Origin: Streptococcus pseudopneumoniae
Lineage (GTDB): Bacteria; Bacillota; Bacilli; Lactobacillales; Streptococcaceae
Length of the DNA stretch: 64,000 bases
Reading direction: 5' to 3'
Assembly: GCF_001073085.1 (NCBI RefSeq)
Contig: NZ_JVFV01000007.1
Span: forward strand, 1-64,000
Positions 1 to 10,951 of this stretch are shown piece after piece (position 1 is the first letter of the stretch; each line of letters opens with the position of its first letter). Made by a program: the position numbers and the translations under genes. A model generated the notes under the pieces. It ran no database searches and was not told where the DNA came from. It saw only the letters and a program-made list of their open reading frames with translations.

Positions 1-58
1 GCGGTAAGGCAAGGGACTTTGACTCCCTCATGCGTTGGTTCGAATCCAGCTACCCCAG
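1..58 (+). tRNA. tRNA-Gln (UUG), 5' part outside window
   Basis: The window opens inside a tRNA. Visible are the end of the D arm, an anticodon stem AGGGA/TCCCT around loop CTTTGAC (anticodon TTG, read UUG), a T arm with GGTTCGAATC, and the acceptor 3' strand TACCCCA with discriminator G at 58. CCA is not encoded. The anticodon reads CAA/CAG, so glutamine. About 15 bases of the 5' end are missing. The next gene, rpsA, starts 162 bases downstream. Confidence 0.93.
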
Positions 59-179
59 TTCTTAGGTAATAAATTCAAGATAAAAAGAAAAATATCTTAG
101 GGTATTTTATTTTTATAATTGAAGGACGTGAACGATATAACATGTCTTTGCGGGTGCTTAGGAAAAAATTATAAGTATG

Positions 180-213
180 TCAAGTTTAAGAAAAACTTGA
201 TTGTTGGAGGATT
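180..213 (+). promoter_or_regulatory. hairpin and Shine-Dalgarno in the rpsA leader
   Basis: A perfect 8-bp inverted repeat TCAAGTTT / AAACTTGA (180-187 and 193-200, 5-base loop) sits directly before the ribosome binding site TTGGAGG. The 59-219 interval is otherwise AT-rich, with a TATAAT at 114-119 that has no good -35 box. S1 represses its own translation in other bacteria, so a structured leader is plausible, but that role is inferred here. Confidence 0.4.
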
Positions 214-219
214 TTTTAG

Positions 220-1422
220 ATGAACGAATTTGAAGATTTGCTAAATAGCGTTAGCCAAGTTGAGCCAGGTGATGTTGTTAGTGCTGAAGTATTGACAGTA
301 GATGCTACTCAAGCTAACGTTGCAATCTCTGGAACTGGTGTTGAAGGTGTCTTGACTCTTCGCGAATTGACAAACGATCGTGATGCAGATATCAATGACT
401 TTGTAAAAGTAGGTGAAGTATTGGATGTTCTTGTACTTCGTCAAGTAGTTGGTAAAGATACTGATACAGTAACATACCTTGTATCTAAAAAACGCCTTGA
501 AGCTCGCAAAGCATGGGACAAACTTGTAGGACGTGAAGAAGAAGTTGTTACAGTTAAAGGAACTCGCGCTGTTAAGGGTGGACTTTCAGTAGAATTTGAA
601 GGCGTACGTGGATTTATCCCAGCTTCAATGTTGGACACTCGTTTCGTACGCAACACTGAGCGTTTTGTAGGTCAAGAATTTGAAGCTAAAATCAAAGAAG
701 TTGACCCTAAAGAAAACCGCTTCATCCTTTCACGTCGTGAAGTTGTTGAAGCAGCTACAGCAGCAGCTCGTGCTGAAGTATTTGGTAAATTAGCTGTTGG
801 TGATGTTGTAACTGGTAAAGTTGCACGTATCACAAGCTTTGGTGCATTTATCGACCTTGGTGGTGTTGATGGATTGGTTCACTTAACTGAATTGTCACAC
901 GAACGCAACGTTTCACCAAAATCAGTTGTAACTGTTGGTGAAGAAGTTGAAGTTAAAATCCTTGATCTTAACGAAGAAGAAGGACGTGTTTCACTTTCAC
1001 TTAAAGCTACAACACCTGGACCATGGGATGGCGTTGAGCAAAAATTGGCTAAAGGTGATGTTGTAGAAGGAACAGTTAAACGTTTGACTGACTTCGGTGC
1101 ATTTGTTGAAGTATTGCCAGGTATCGATGGACTTGTTCACGTATCACAAATTTCACACAAACGTATTGAAAATCCAAAAGAAGCTCTTACTGTTGGTCAA
1201 GAAGTTACTGTTAAAGTCCTTGATGTTAACGCAGATGCAGAACGCGTATCACTTTCTATCAAAGCTCTTGAAGAACGTCCAGCTCAAGAAGAAGGACAAA
1301 AAGAAGAAAAACGCGCTCCACGTCCACGTCGTCCAAAACGTCAAGAAAAACGTGACTTTGAACTTCCAGAAACACAAACTGGATTCTCAATGGCTGACTT
1401 GTTCGGAGACATCGAACTTTAA
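220..1422 (+). CDS. rpsA: 30S ribosomal protein S1 (four S1 domains)
   Basis: RNA-binding protein of the small ribosomal subunit that helps load structured mRNAs. The 400 residues hold four OB-fold S1 repeats, at about 16-90, 105-175, 192-262 and 277-350. The last two are the most canonical, with GAFIDLGGVDGLVH and GAFVEVLPGIDGLVH. The tail is rich in Arg, Lys and Pro, then acidic. Gram-positive S1 is shorter than the six-domain E. coli form, as seen here. Start ATG follows TTGGAGG at good spacing. Codon use is that of a highly expressed gene. It is monocistronic, ending in a strong terminator. Confidence 0.95.
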   Translation: MNEFEDLLNSVSQVEPGDVVSAEVLTVDATQANVAISGTGVEGVLTLRELTNDRDADINDFVKVGEVLDVLVLRQVVGKDTDTVTYLVSKKRLEARKAWDKLVGREEEVVTVKGTRAVKGGLSVEFEGVRGFIPASMLDTRFVRNTERFVGQEFEAKIKEVDPKENRFILSRREVVEAATAAARAEVFGKLAVGDVVTGKVARITSFGAFIDLGGVDGLVHLTELSHERNVSPKSVVTVGEEVEVKILDLNEEEGRVSLSLKATTPGPWDGVEQKLAKGDVVEGTVKRLTDFGAFVEVLPGIDGLVHVSQISHKRIENPKEALTVGQEVTVKVLDVNADAERVSLSIKALEERPAQEEGQKEEKRAPRPRRPKRQEKRDFELPETQTGFSMADLFGDIEL

Positions 1423-1440
1423 TCTGATTAAAGAATCAAT

Positions 1441-1478
1441 AAATCCTTTGTTTTTAAAACAAGGGATTTTTCTTTTTT
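1441..1478 (+). terminator. rpsA terminator
   Basis: AAATCC-T-TTGTTTT pairs with AAAACAA-G-GGATTT and is followed by a T-rich run. The run leads straight into the promoter of the next gene. Confidence 0.85.
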
Positions 1479-1492
1479 CTACTAGTATTTTT

Positions 1493-1501
1493 TGATATAA
1501 T
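1493..1501 (+). promoter_or_regulatory. extended -10 promoter of msrC, predicted leaderless
   Basis: TGATATAAT is a perfect extended -10 (TGn + TATAAT at 1496-1501). There is no -35 box, only the T tract of the preceding terminator. Six bases separate the -10 from the ATG at 1508, so transcription should begin at the A of the start codon. No Shine-Dalgarno sequence is present. Confidence 0.65.
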
Positions 1502-1507
1502 GGTTCT

Positions 1508-2005
1508 ATGTTATATTCAGAAAAAGAATTACTTTATCAAACAATAAATGAACAGCTCTCTTATCTTTTAGAAGGAGAGCCCAATGTGTTGGCTAATCTT
1601 TCTAATGCTAGTGCTTTGCTAAAAACAAGTTTTCCCAATACTGTTTTTGCAGGTTTCTATCTATTTGATGGAAATGAACTGATCTTGGGCCCCTTTCAAG
1701 GTGGAGTTTCATGTGTACGAATCGCTCTTGGAAAAGGTGTTTGTGGAGAGTCTGCAGCTAGTCGTCAAACAGTGATTGTTGGTGATGTAAAAACCTATCC
1801 AAACTATATTTCTTGTGATAGTAGTGCTCTTAGTGAGATTGTTGTGCCGATGGTTAAAGAGGGACATCTTCTGGGCGTTCTAGATTTAGATTCATCTCTT
1901 GTTGATGATTATGATGACTTGGATCTGAAATATCTAGAAGAGTTTGTTGCTATTTTGTTAGAGAAAACCGAATGGAATTTTTCAATGTTTGAGGAGAAAG
2001 CGTAA
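1508..2005 (+). CDS. msrC: free methionine-(R)-sulfoxide reductase, GAF domain
   Basis: Repair enzyme that reduces free Met-R-sulfoxide with thioredoxin as donor. The 165 residues form one GAF domain with the fRMsr signature: [16 protein letters not shown] and YISCDS supply Cys69, Cys79 and Cys103, the three cysteines of the E. coli YebR type, followed by SEIVVPM. All catalytic cysteines are present, so this is more than a generic GAF sensor. The stop overlaps the dnaX start by one base (TAATG), so the two are translationally coupled. The start has no Shine-Dalgarno and sits 7 bases after a -10 box. Confidence 0.88.
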   Translation: MLYSEKELLYQTINEQLSYLLEGEPNVLANLSNASALLKTSFPNTVFAGFYLFDGNELILGPFQGGVSCVRIALGKGVCGESAASRQTVIVGDVKTYPNYISCDSSALSEIVVPMVKEGHLLGVLDLDSSLVDDYDDLDLKYLEEFVAILLEKTEWNFSMFEEKA

Positions 2006-3669
2006 TGTATCAGGCCCTTTATCGAAAATATAGAAGTCAAACATTTTCACAGTTAGTAGGCCAGGAAATTGTTGCAAAAACTCTGAAACAAGCCGTAGAG
2101 CAGGAAAAGATTAGCCATGCCTACCTATTTTCAGGGCCTCGTGGAACTGGAAAAACCAGTGTAGCCAAAATTTTTGCCAAGGCTATGAACTGCCCTAATC
2201 AAGAGGGAGGAGAACCTTGCAATAACTGTTATATCTGTCAAGCTGTAACAGACGGTAGCTTGGAAGACGTTATCGAAATGGACGCGGCATCTAACAATGG
2301 AGTGGATGAAATTCGTGATATCCGTGATAAATCAACCTATGCTCCAAGTATAGCTCAGTATAAGGTCTATATCATTGATGAGGTTCATATGCTTTCAACA
2401 GGAGCCTTCAATGCCCTTTTGAAAACTCTTGAAGAACCAACTCCTAATGTTGTTTTTATCCTAGCAACAACAGAGCTTCATAAGATTCCTGCAACCATTT
2501 TGTCTCGTGTTCAACGCTTCGAGTTCAAATCTATTAGAACTCAGGATATTCGAGATCATATTTTCCATATTTTAGAGAAGGAAGGGATTGCTTATGAAAC
2601 TGAAGCTGTTGAAATTATCGCTCGTAGAGCCGAAGGTGGTATGCGGGATGCTTTGTCCATTTTAGACCAAGCATTGAGCTTGACTCAAGATGCTAAATTA
2701 ACGACAGCTGTTTCTGAGGAAATTACTGGGACTATTAGTCTAAGTGCTTTGGATAATTATGTGGCTGCCTTGGCACAAAAAGATGTGACTCGTGCTTTGG
2801 AAAATCTAAATTTGATTTTTGATAACGGAAAAAGCATGACACGATTTGTAACGGATTTGTTGCAATACTTGCGAGATATTTTGATCGTCCAAACTGGCGG
2901 GGAGAATACTCACTATAGTGATCTCTTTAAGGATAACTTAGGTCTTTCACAGGCTGTTTTGTTCGAGATGATTGGAATTGCAACAAGTAGTTTAGCTGAT
3001 ATCAAGGCTAGCTTACAGCCTAAGATTTATGCGGAAATGATGACCATTCGTTTGACAGAACATGATTCCCAACCAGGACTTTCAGGTGATGTGGCTGAGG
3101 AATTATCTTCTCTTAGAGAAGAAGTTGCGCGATTGAAACAGGCTCTGGCAAATGTTAACACGAGTCCTAAGCAGACAACACCAACGCCAAGTCGCCCAGT
3201 TAACAGCAAGTCAATTTATCGCGTAGATCGCAATAAGGTTCAGTCTATTCTTCAAGAAGCTGTTGAAAATCCTGATTTAGCCCGTCAAAATCTAATCCGT
3301 CTCCAAAATGCTTGGGGAGAAGTTATTGAAAGCTTGTCCGGTCCAGATAAGGCGCTTTTAGTCGGTTCTCAACCTGTTGCGGCAAATGAGCACCACGCGA
3401 TTCTTGCATTTGAATCTAACTTCAATGCTGGCCAAACCATGAAACGTGATAATCTGAACACCATGTTTGGTAATATCCTTAGTCAAGCAGCGGGATTTTC
3501 ACCAGAGATTCTTGCTATTTCCATGGAAGAATGGAAAGAAGTCAGGGCTGATTTCTCAGCTAAGGCTAAATCGTCTCAAGGAAACTCTGTTAAGGAAGAA
3601 GTGGAAGAATCTGTCCTTCCTCAAGGATTTGAATTTCTAGCGGATAAAGTGACCATAGAAGAAGATTAA
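2005..3669 (+). CDS. dnaX: DNA polymerase III subunit gamma/tau
   Basis: Clamp-loader ATPase of the replicative polymerase. Of 554 residues, the first ~370 are the AAA+ core: Walker A GPRGTGKT (44-51), a zinc site C63-C72-C75-C78, Walker B region with DEVH near 118, and the SRVQRF sensor motif. A Ser/Thr/Pro-rich linker (about 375-400) leads to the tau-specific C-terminal domain. I saw no slippery frameshift sequence, so a single tau-length product is expected, as in other Firmicutes. It overlaps msrC by one base. Confidence 0.95.
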   Translation: MYQALYRKYRSQTFSQLVGQEIVAKTLKQAVEQEKISHAYLFSGPRGTGKTSVAKIFAKAMNCPNQEGGEPCNNCYICQAVTDGSLEDVIEMDAASNNGVDEIRDIRDKSTYAPSIAQYKVYIIDEVHMLSTGAFNALLKTLEEPTPNVVFILATTELHKIPATILSRVQRFEFKSIRTQDIRDHIFHILEKEGIAYETEAVEIIARRAEGGMRDALSILDQALSLTQDAKLTTAVSEEITGTISLSALDNYVAALAQKDVTRALENLNLIFDNGKSMTRFVTDLLQYLRDILIVQTGGENTHYSDLFKDNLGLSQAVLFEMIGIATSSLADIKASLQPKIYAEMMTIRLTEHDSQPGLSGDVAEELSSLREEVARLKQALANVNTSPKQTTPTPSRPVNSKSIYRVDRNKVQSILQEAVENPDLARQNLIRLQNAWGEVIESLSGPDKALLVGSQPVAANEHHAILAFESNFNAGQTMKRDNLNTMFGNILSQAAGFSPEILAISMEEWKEVRADFSAKAKSSQGNSVKEEVEESVLPQGFEFLADKVTIEED

Positions 3670-3691
3670 AAGGATATTGTGACATAATACG

Positions 3692-3886
3692 ATGAACAGA
3701 CAACAATTTATAATCATGGCCTTATTTACTGCTGCTGAGACCTATTTCCTTAATGAATCCATCATGGAGCAACGGTATATTATGGCCTTGCTTTGGGCTA
3801 TTTTAATCCTAAGAAATTTTAGAGTCAGCTATATTATGGGTAAAATTGTCAACGCTATTGATGACCATTTTCGAGGAAAGAAGTAA
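3692..3886 (+). CDS. small membrane protein, DUF3272-like
   Basis: 64 residues with two hydrophobic stretches (about 5-20 and 28-46) and a basic tail ending FRGKK. It resembles the short streptococcal DUF3272 family that follows dnaX in related genomes (recalled, not searched). Function is unknown. It lies 22 bases after dnaX and shares its terminator. The start is poorly served: the only Shine-Dalgarno-like AAAGGA lies about 18 bases upstream, so coupling to dnaX is likely. Confidence 0.75.
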   Translation: MNRQQFIIMALFTAAETYFLNESIMEQRYIMALLWAILILRNFRVSYIMGKIVNAIDDHFRGKK

Positions 3887-3908
3887 CCCTCAGCTTCTAG
3901 ACAAAATT

Positions 3909-3930
3909 AAAGCCTTTTAGGCTTTTTTTT
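3909..3930 (+). terminator. terminator of the msrC-dnaX operon
   Basis: AAAGCC-TTTTA-GGCTTT followed by eight T. The T run abuts the extended -10 box of the next operon. Confidence 0.85.
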
Positions 3931-4001
3931 GTTATACTATTAAAGTATATTTATTGACATTTTATCGTTTTTTACTAGAAAAATAAGGACAATTTTCTAG
4001 C
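3930..4001 (+). promoter_or_regulatory. suf operon promoter and leader inverted repeat
   Basis: TGTTATACT (3930-3938) is an extended -10 box. The leader carries a perfect 8-bp inverted repeat CTAGAAAA / TTTTCTAG (3976-3983 and 3994-4001) with loop ATAAGGACAA. It could be an operator or an RNA hairpin; the regulator is not known. Confidence 0.45.
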
Positions 4002-4038
4002 GAAAATGGTAAAACGGATTGAAAAGAAAGGAATTATC

Positions 4039-4809
4039 ATGTCAGTATTAGAGATCAAAGATCTTCACGTTGAAATTGAAGGAAAAGAAATTTTAAAAGG
4101 GGTTAACTTGACCCTGAAAACAGGCGAAATCGCCGCTATCATGGGGCCAAATGGAACTGGGAAATCAACTCTTTCTGCCGCTATCATGGGAAATCCTAAC
4201 TATGAAGTAACCAAGGGTGAGGTTCTATTTGACGGCGTAAACATCCTTGAATTGGAAGTGGATGAGCGTGCGCGTATGGGGCTTTTCCTGGCTATGCAAT
4301 ACCCATCAGAAATTCCAGGAATTACCAATGCAGAATTCCTTCGTGCAGCTATAAATGCTGGTAAAGAAGATGACGAAAAAATTTCAGTTCGCGAGTTCAT
4401 TACTAAGCTAGACGAAAAAATGGAATTGCTTAACATGAAAGAAGAAATGGCAGAGCGTTACCTCAACGAAGGTTTCTCTGGTGGTGAGAAAAAACGTAAC
4501 GAAATTCTTCAACTCTTGATGTTGGAACCAACTTTCGCTCTTCTTGATGAGATTGACTCAGGTCTTGATATCGATGCTCTTAAAGTTGTTTCTAAAGGTG
4601 TCAATGCTATGCGTGGTGAAGGCTTTGGTGCTATGATTATTACTCACTACCAACGTCTTTTGAACTATATCACACCAGACGTGGTACACGTTATGATGGA
4701 AGGTCGTGTTGTTCTTTCTGGTGGTCCAGAATTGGCGGTACGTTTGGAACGTGAAGGATACGCGAAACTAGCTGAAGAACTTGGCTATGACTACAAGGAA
4801 GAATTGTAA
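4039..4809 (+). CDS. sufC: Fe-S cluster assembly ATPase SufC
   Basis: ABC-type ATPase that works with SufB and SufD in the scaffold building Fe-S clusters in the cytoplasm. The 256 residues show Walker A GPNGTGKST (near 35), the SufC-type signature GFSGGEKKRNE, and Walker B ALLDEIDSGLD. No membrane partner exists, as usual for SufC. The ATG at 4039 is chosen over an in-frame upstream ATG at 4006 because AAAGGA precedes it and the protein then begins MSVLEIKDLH as in homologues. First gene of sufCDSUB. Confidence 0.95.
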   Translation: MSVLEIKDLHVEIEGKEILKGVNLTLKTGEIAAIMGPNGTGKSTLSAAIMGNPNYEVTKGEVLFDGVNILELEVDERARMGLFLAMQYPSEIPGITNAEFLRAAINAGKEDDEKISVREFITKLDEKMELLNMKEEMAERYLNEGFSGGEKKRNEILQLLMLEPTFALLDEIDSGLDIDALKVVSKGVNAMRGEGFGAMIITHYQRLLNYITPDVVHVMMEGRVVLSGGPELAVRLEREGYAKLAEELGYDYKEEL

Positions 4810-4836
4810 TTCCCTCGTATCTTTTAGGAGAAGTAA

Positions 4837-7763
<2,927 letters not shown>

Positions 7764-7820
7764 GACAAGCTTTCTTTGTCTTATAAATCATTATAAATAA
7801 AGAATGAAAGAAAGGATATT

Positions 7821-9233
7821 ATGGCTGAAGAAAGAGTAGAACCAAAACCAATTGATCTTGGTGAATATAAATTTGGTTTCCATGACGATGTAGAGCCTGT
7901 CCTATCGACAGGAAAAGGATTGAATGAAGATGTCATTCGTGAACTATCAGCTGCTAAGGGAGAACCTGAGTGGATGTTGGAATTCCGTTTGAAATCTTAT
8001 GAAACCTTCAAAAAAATGCCCATGCAAACTTGGGGAGCAGACTTGTCAGAGATTGATTTTGATGACTTGATCTACTACCAAAAACCATCTGATAAACCAG
8101 CCCGTTCTTGGGATGACGTCCCTGAAAAAATCAAAGAAACCTTTGAACGGATCGGGATTCCTGAAGCTGAGCGTGCCTATCTAGCTGGAGCTTCTGCCCA
8201 GTATGAGTCAGAAGTGGTTTACCATAACATGAAGGAAGAATTTGAGAAGTTAGGAATTATCTTTACAGATACAGATTCTGCCCTCAAGGAATATCCAGAC
8301 TTATTTAAACAATACTTTGCGAAATTGGTACCGCCGACAGATAACAAGTTAGCTGCCCTCAATTCAGCAGTGTGGTCAGGTGGAACCTTTATCTATGTAC
8401 CAAAAGGTGTCAAGGTAGATATTCCACTTCAAACTTACTTCCGTATCAACAACGAAAATACTGGTCAGTTTGAACGTACCTTGATTATCGTTGATGAGGG
8501 AGCAAGTGTCCACTACGTAGAAGGATGTACAGCGCCAACTTATTCAAGCAACAGCTTGCACGCCGCCATTGTAGAAATCTTTGCTTTGGATGGAGCTTAT
8601 ATGCGTTATACAACCATCCAAAACTGGTCTGATAACGTCTATAACTTGGTTACAAAACGTGCTAAGGCTCAAAAAGATGCGACTGTTGAGTGGATTGATG
8701 GGAACTTGGGTGCCAAAACGACTATGAAATATCCATCTGTATACTTAGATGGAGAAGGAGCGCGTGGTACCATGCTTTCTATCGCCTTTGCTAATGCTGG
8801 ACAGCATCAGGACACTGGTGCTAAGATGATCCACAATGCACCACATACAAGCTCATCTATCGTGTCTAAGTCTATCGCTAAAGGCGGTGGTAAGGTAGAC
8901 TACCGTGGACAAGTAACCTTTAACAAGAACTCTAAGAAATCTGTCTCTCACATCGAGTGTGATACCATTATCATGGATGACTTGTCAGCATCAGATACTA
9001 TTCCGTTTAATGAAATCCACAACTCACAAGTAGCTTTGGAACACGAAGCCAAAGTATCTAAGATTTCAGAAGAACAACTCTATTATCTCATGAGTCGTGG
9101 TCTCTCAGAATCTGAAGCAACTGAGATGATTGTCATGGGATTTGTTGAACCCTTCACCAAAGAACTTCCAATGGAATATGCAGTTGAGCTTAACCGCTTG
9201 ATTAGCTATGAAATGGAAGGATCAGTCGGATAA
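7821..9233 (+). CDS. sufB: Fe-S cluster assembly scaffold SufB
   Basis: Main scaffold of the SufBCD complex. 470 residues with the SufB hallmarks: [34 protein letters not shown], a beta-helix core, [17 protein letters not shown] and [22 protein letters not shown] ribosome site AAAGGATATT precedes the ATG. Last gene of the operon, so the order is C-D-S-U-B. A long hairpin repeat follows within 15 bases. Confidence 0.96.
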   Translation: MAEERVEPKPIDLGEYKFGFHDDVEPVLSTGKGLNEDVIRELSAAKGEPEWMLEFRLKSYETFKKMPMQTWGADLSEIDFDDLIYYQKPSDKPARSWDDVPEKIKETFERIGIPEAERAYLAGASAQYESEVVYHNMKEEFEKLGIIFTDTDSALKEYPDLFKQYFAKLVPPTDNKLAALNSAVWSGGTFIYVPKGVKVDIPLQTYFRINNENTGQFERTLIIVDEGASVHYVEGCTAPTYSSNSLHAAIVEIFALDGAYMRYTTIQNWSDNVYNLVTKRAKAQKDATVEWIDGNLGAKTTMKYPSVYLDGEGARGTMLSIAFANAGQHQDTGAKMIHNAPHTSSSIVSKSIAKGGGKVDYRGQVTFNKNSKKSVSHIECDTIIMDDLSASDTIPFNEIHNSQVALEHEAKVSKISEEQLYYLMSRGLSESEATEMIVMGFVEPFTKELPMEYAVELNRLISYEMEGSVG

Positions 9234-9246
9234 ACTTTATGAACAG

Positions 9247-9436
9247 AAACTGAGGCTGGGACAAAAGTCCTAGCCTCTCAATTGTCTTTGGATTGTCGAG
9301 CAAGACGGCAGTGGTTGAGTGGGCTCTACTACGCTGATTTCATCAGCTTTTACAGCCCTACTCAACTGTGCGGAGGTGGGACGACGAAATCGTATTCTAA
9401 CGAATTACCGATTTCTGTCCCACTCTCAGTTTTTTT
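9247..9436 (+). repeat. ~190-bp hairpin element with TGGGACA ends, suf terminator
   Basis: The ends form a long inverted repeat: ACTGAGGCTGGGACA near 9249 and TGTCCCACTCTCAGT near 9416-9430, the latter running into TTTTTTT. The interior contains smaller palindromes (for example GTAGAGCCCACTC against TGAGTAGGGCTGT-like sequence). A second element with the same outer motif lies at 46180-46345 but has a different interior. It probably acts as the suf terminator. The interior 68-codon reading frame is not a gene. Confidence 0.6.
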
Positions 9437-9516
9437 GATGAAAGATGCTAATAAATATTCACAAAAAGTCTTTTGTATGGTAAAATAATACAATCACATA
9501 AAGTGGGAGATGAATG

Positions 9517-10914
9517 ATGAATATTTTTAGAACCAAAGACGTTAGTCTAGGTAAGACAGAAATGCATCGCCATTTAAAACTATGGGACTTAATTCTCTTG
9601 GGAATTGGTGCTATGGTGGGAACAGGTATTTTTACGATTACAGGAACTGCTGCAGCAACATTAGCAGGACCTGCCCTTGTGGTATCGATTGTAATTTCTG
9701 CTATCTGCGTATCCTTATCTGCACTCTTTTTTGCAGAATTTGCTTCTCGTGTTCCTGCAACGGGTGGAGCTTATAGTTATTTATATGCAATTTTGGGTGA
9801 ATTCCCAGCCTGGATAGCTGGTTGGTTAACCATTATGGAATTTATGACAGCAGTTTCAGGTGTTGCTTCTGGTTGGGCGGCCTATTTTAAAGGTTTGCTT
9901 AGCCATTATGGAATTTCCTTGCCACAAGTCTTGAATGGAACTTTTAATCCTGAACATGGTACTTATATTGATTTTTTACCAATTCTAGTAATTCTACTTG
10001 TTACAGGTGTTGTACTTTTAAATTCGAAAGCAGCTCTTCGTTTTAATTCTATTCTTGTTGTTTTAAAATTTTCTGCTCTTGCCTTATTTATCCTAGTTGG
10101 TATTTGGTATATTAAACCTGAAAATTGGTCAGATTTTGCACCATTTGGTTTTGGTCAAATTTATGGTGGAAGCACTGGAATTATGGCAGGTGCTTCACTT
10201 ATGTTCTTTGGATTCTTAGGTTTTGAGTCCATTTCTATGGCAGTTGATGAAATTCAAAGTCCACAAAAGAATATTCCACGTGGGATTGTTTTATCCTTAA
10301 CCATTGTAACCATTCTGTATGCCTTGGTTACTTTGATATTGACAGGTATCGTTCACTATAGCAAGCTCAATGTTGATGATGCAGTGGCTTTTGCTCTGAG
10401 AAGTATTGGTATTGGTTGGGCAGCTAATTATGTTTCACTCGTTGCGATTTTTACCTTGATTACGGTATGTATTTCCATGACCTATGCCTTGTCACGAATG
10501 ATTTATAGCTTGGCCCGCGATGGACTATTGCCTCAAAGCTTCAAACAAGTAACCAAGACTAGTCGCGTTCCAAAGAATGCAACCATTTTAACAGGTGGAG
10601 TTTCAGCGATTGCAGCGGGTATCTTCCCTTTGGCAAGTATCGCAGCTTTTCTCAATATCTGTACTTTAGCCTATCTTATTCTCTTAGCCTATGGAATTAT
10701 CAAATTGAGAAAAGATAAGGGTATGCCCAAAGAGGGAGAATTTAAAACTCCCCTGGTACCTTTTTTACCAATCTTGTCTATTCTGATTTGCCTCTCATTC
10801 ATGCTTCAGTATACCCTTGAAACATGGATGGCATTTGGACTAGCTTTATTAATAGGAGTCATTATTTACTTTGTTTATGGATATAACCATTCGACTGTAG
10901 CTGAAAATGAATAA
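9517..10914 (+). CDS. amino acid permease, APC superfamily
   Basis: Membrane importer of amino acids (cationic amino-acid transporter / YfnA-like branch). 465 residues and about 12 membrane helices. The helix 1 motif reads GIGAMVGTGIFTITG, the unwound substrate-binding turn of the APC fold, and GFLGFESISMAVDEIQ lies in helix 6. The substrate cannot be told from sequence. ATG at 9517 is preferred over the adjoining ATG at 9514 because GGGAG then has 7-base spacing. Single gene, facing dacA. Confidence 0.85.
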   Translation: MNIFRTKDVSLGKTEMHRHLKLWDLILLGIGAMVGTGIFTITGTAAATLAGPALVVSIVISAICVSLSALFFAEFASRVPATGGAYSYLYAILGEFPAWIAGWLTIMEFMTAVSGVASGWAAYFKGLLSHYGISLPQVLNGTFNPEHGTYIDFLPILVILLVTGVVLLNSKAALRFNSILVVLKFSALALFILVGIWYIKPENWSDFAPFGFGQIYGGSTGIMAGASLMFFGFLGFESISMAVDEIQSPQKNIPRGIVLSLTIVTILYALVTLILTGIVHYSKLNVDDAVAFALRSIGIGWAANYVSLVAIFTLITVCISMTYALSRMIYSLARDGLLPQSFKQVTKTSRVPKNATILTGGVSAIAAGIFPLASIAAFLNICTLAYLILLAYGIIKLRKDKGMPKEGEFKTPLVPFLPILSILICLSFMLQYTLETWMAFGLALLIGVIIYFVYGYNHSTVAENE

Positions 10915-10916
10915 AG

Positions 10917-10945
10917 AAAAAAATCGCGAAATTCGCGATTTTTCG
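10917..10945. terminator. bidirectional terminator between permease and dacA
   Basis: Perfect 10-bp stem AAATCGCGAA / TTCGCGATTT with A runs on one side and T runs on the other. It serves both converging genes. Confidence 0.85.
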
Positions 10946-10951
10946 ATTTTT

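Noticed and set aside
2005..3669. Programmed frameshift in dnaX making a short gamma form
   Set aside because: No A-rich slippery heptamer with following hairpin was seen near the end of the AAA+ core.
9282..9488. 68-codon plus-strand reading frame after sufB
   Set aside because: It lies wholly in the hairpin repeat and adjoining intergenic DNA, has no ribosome site and an unnatural composition.
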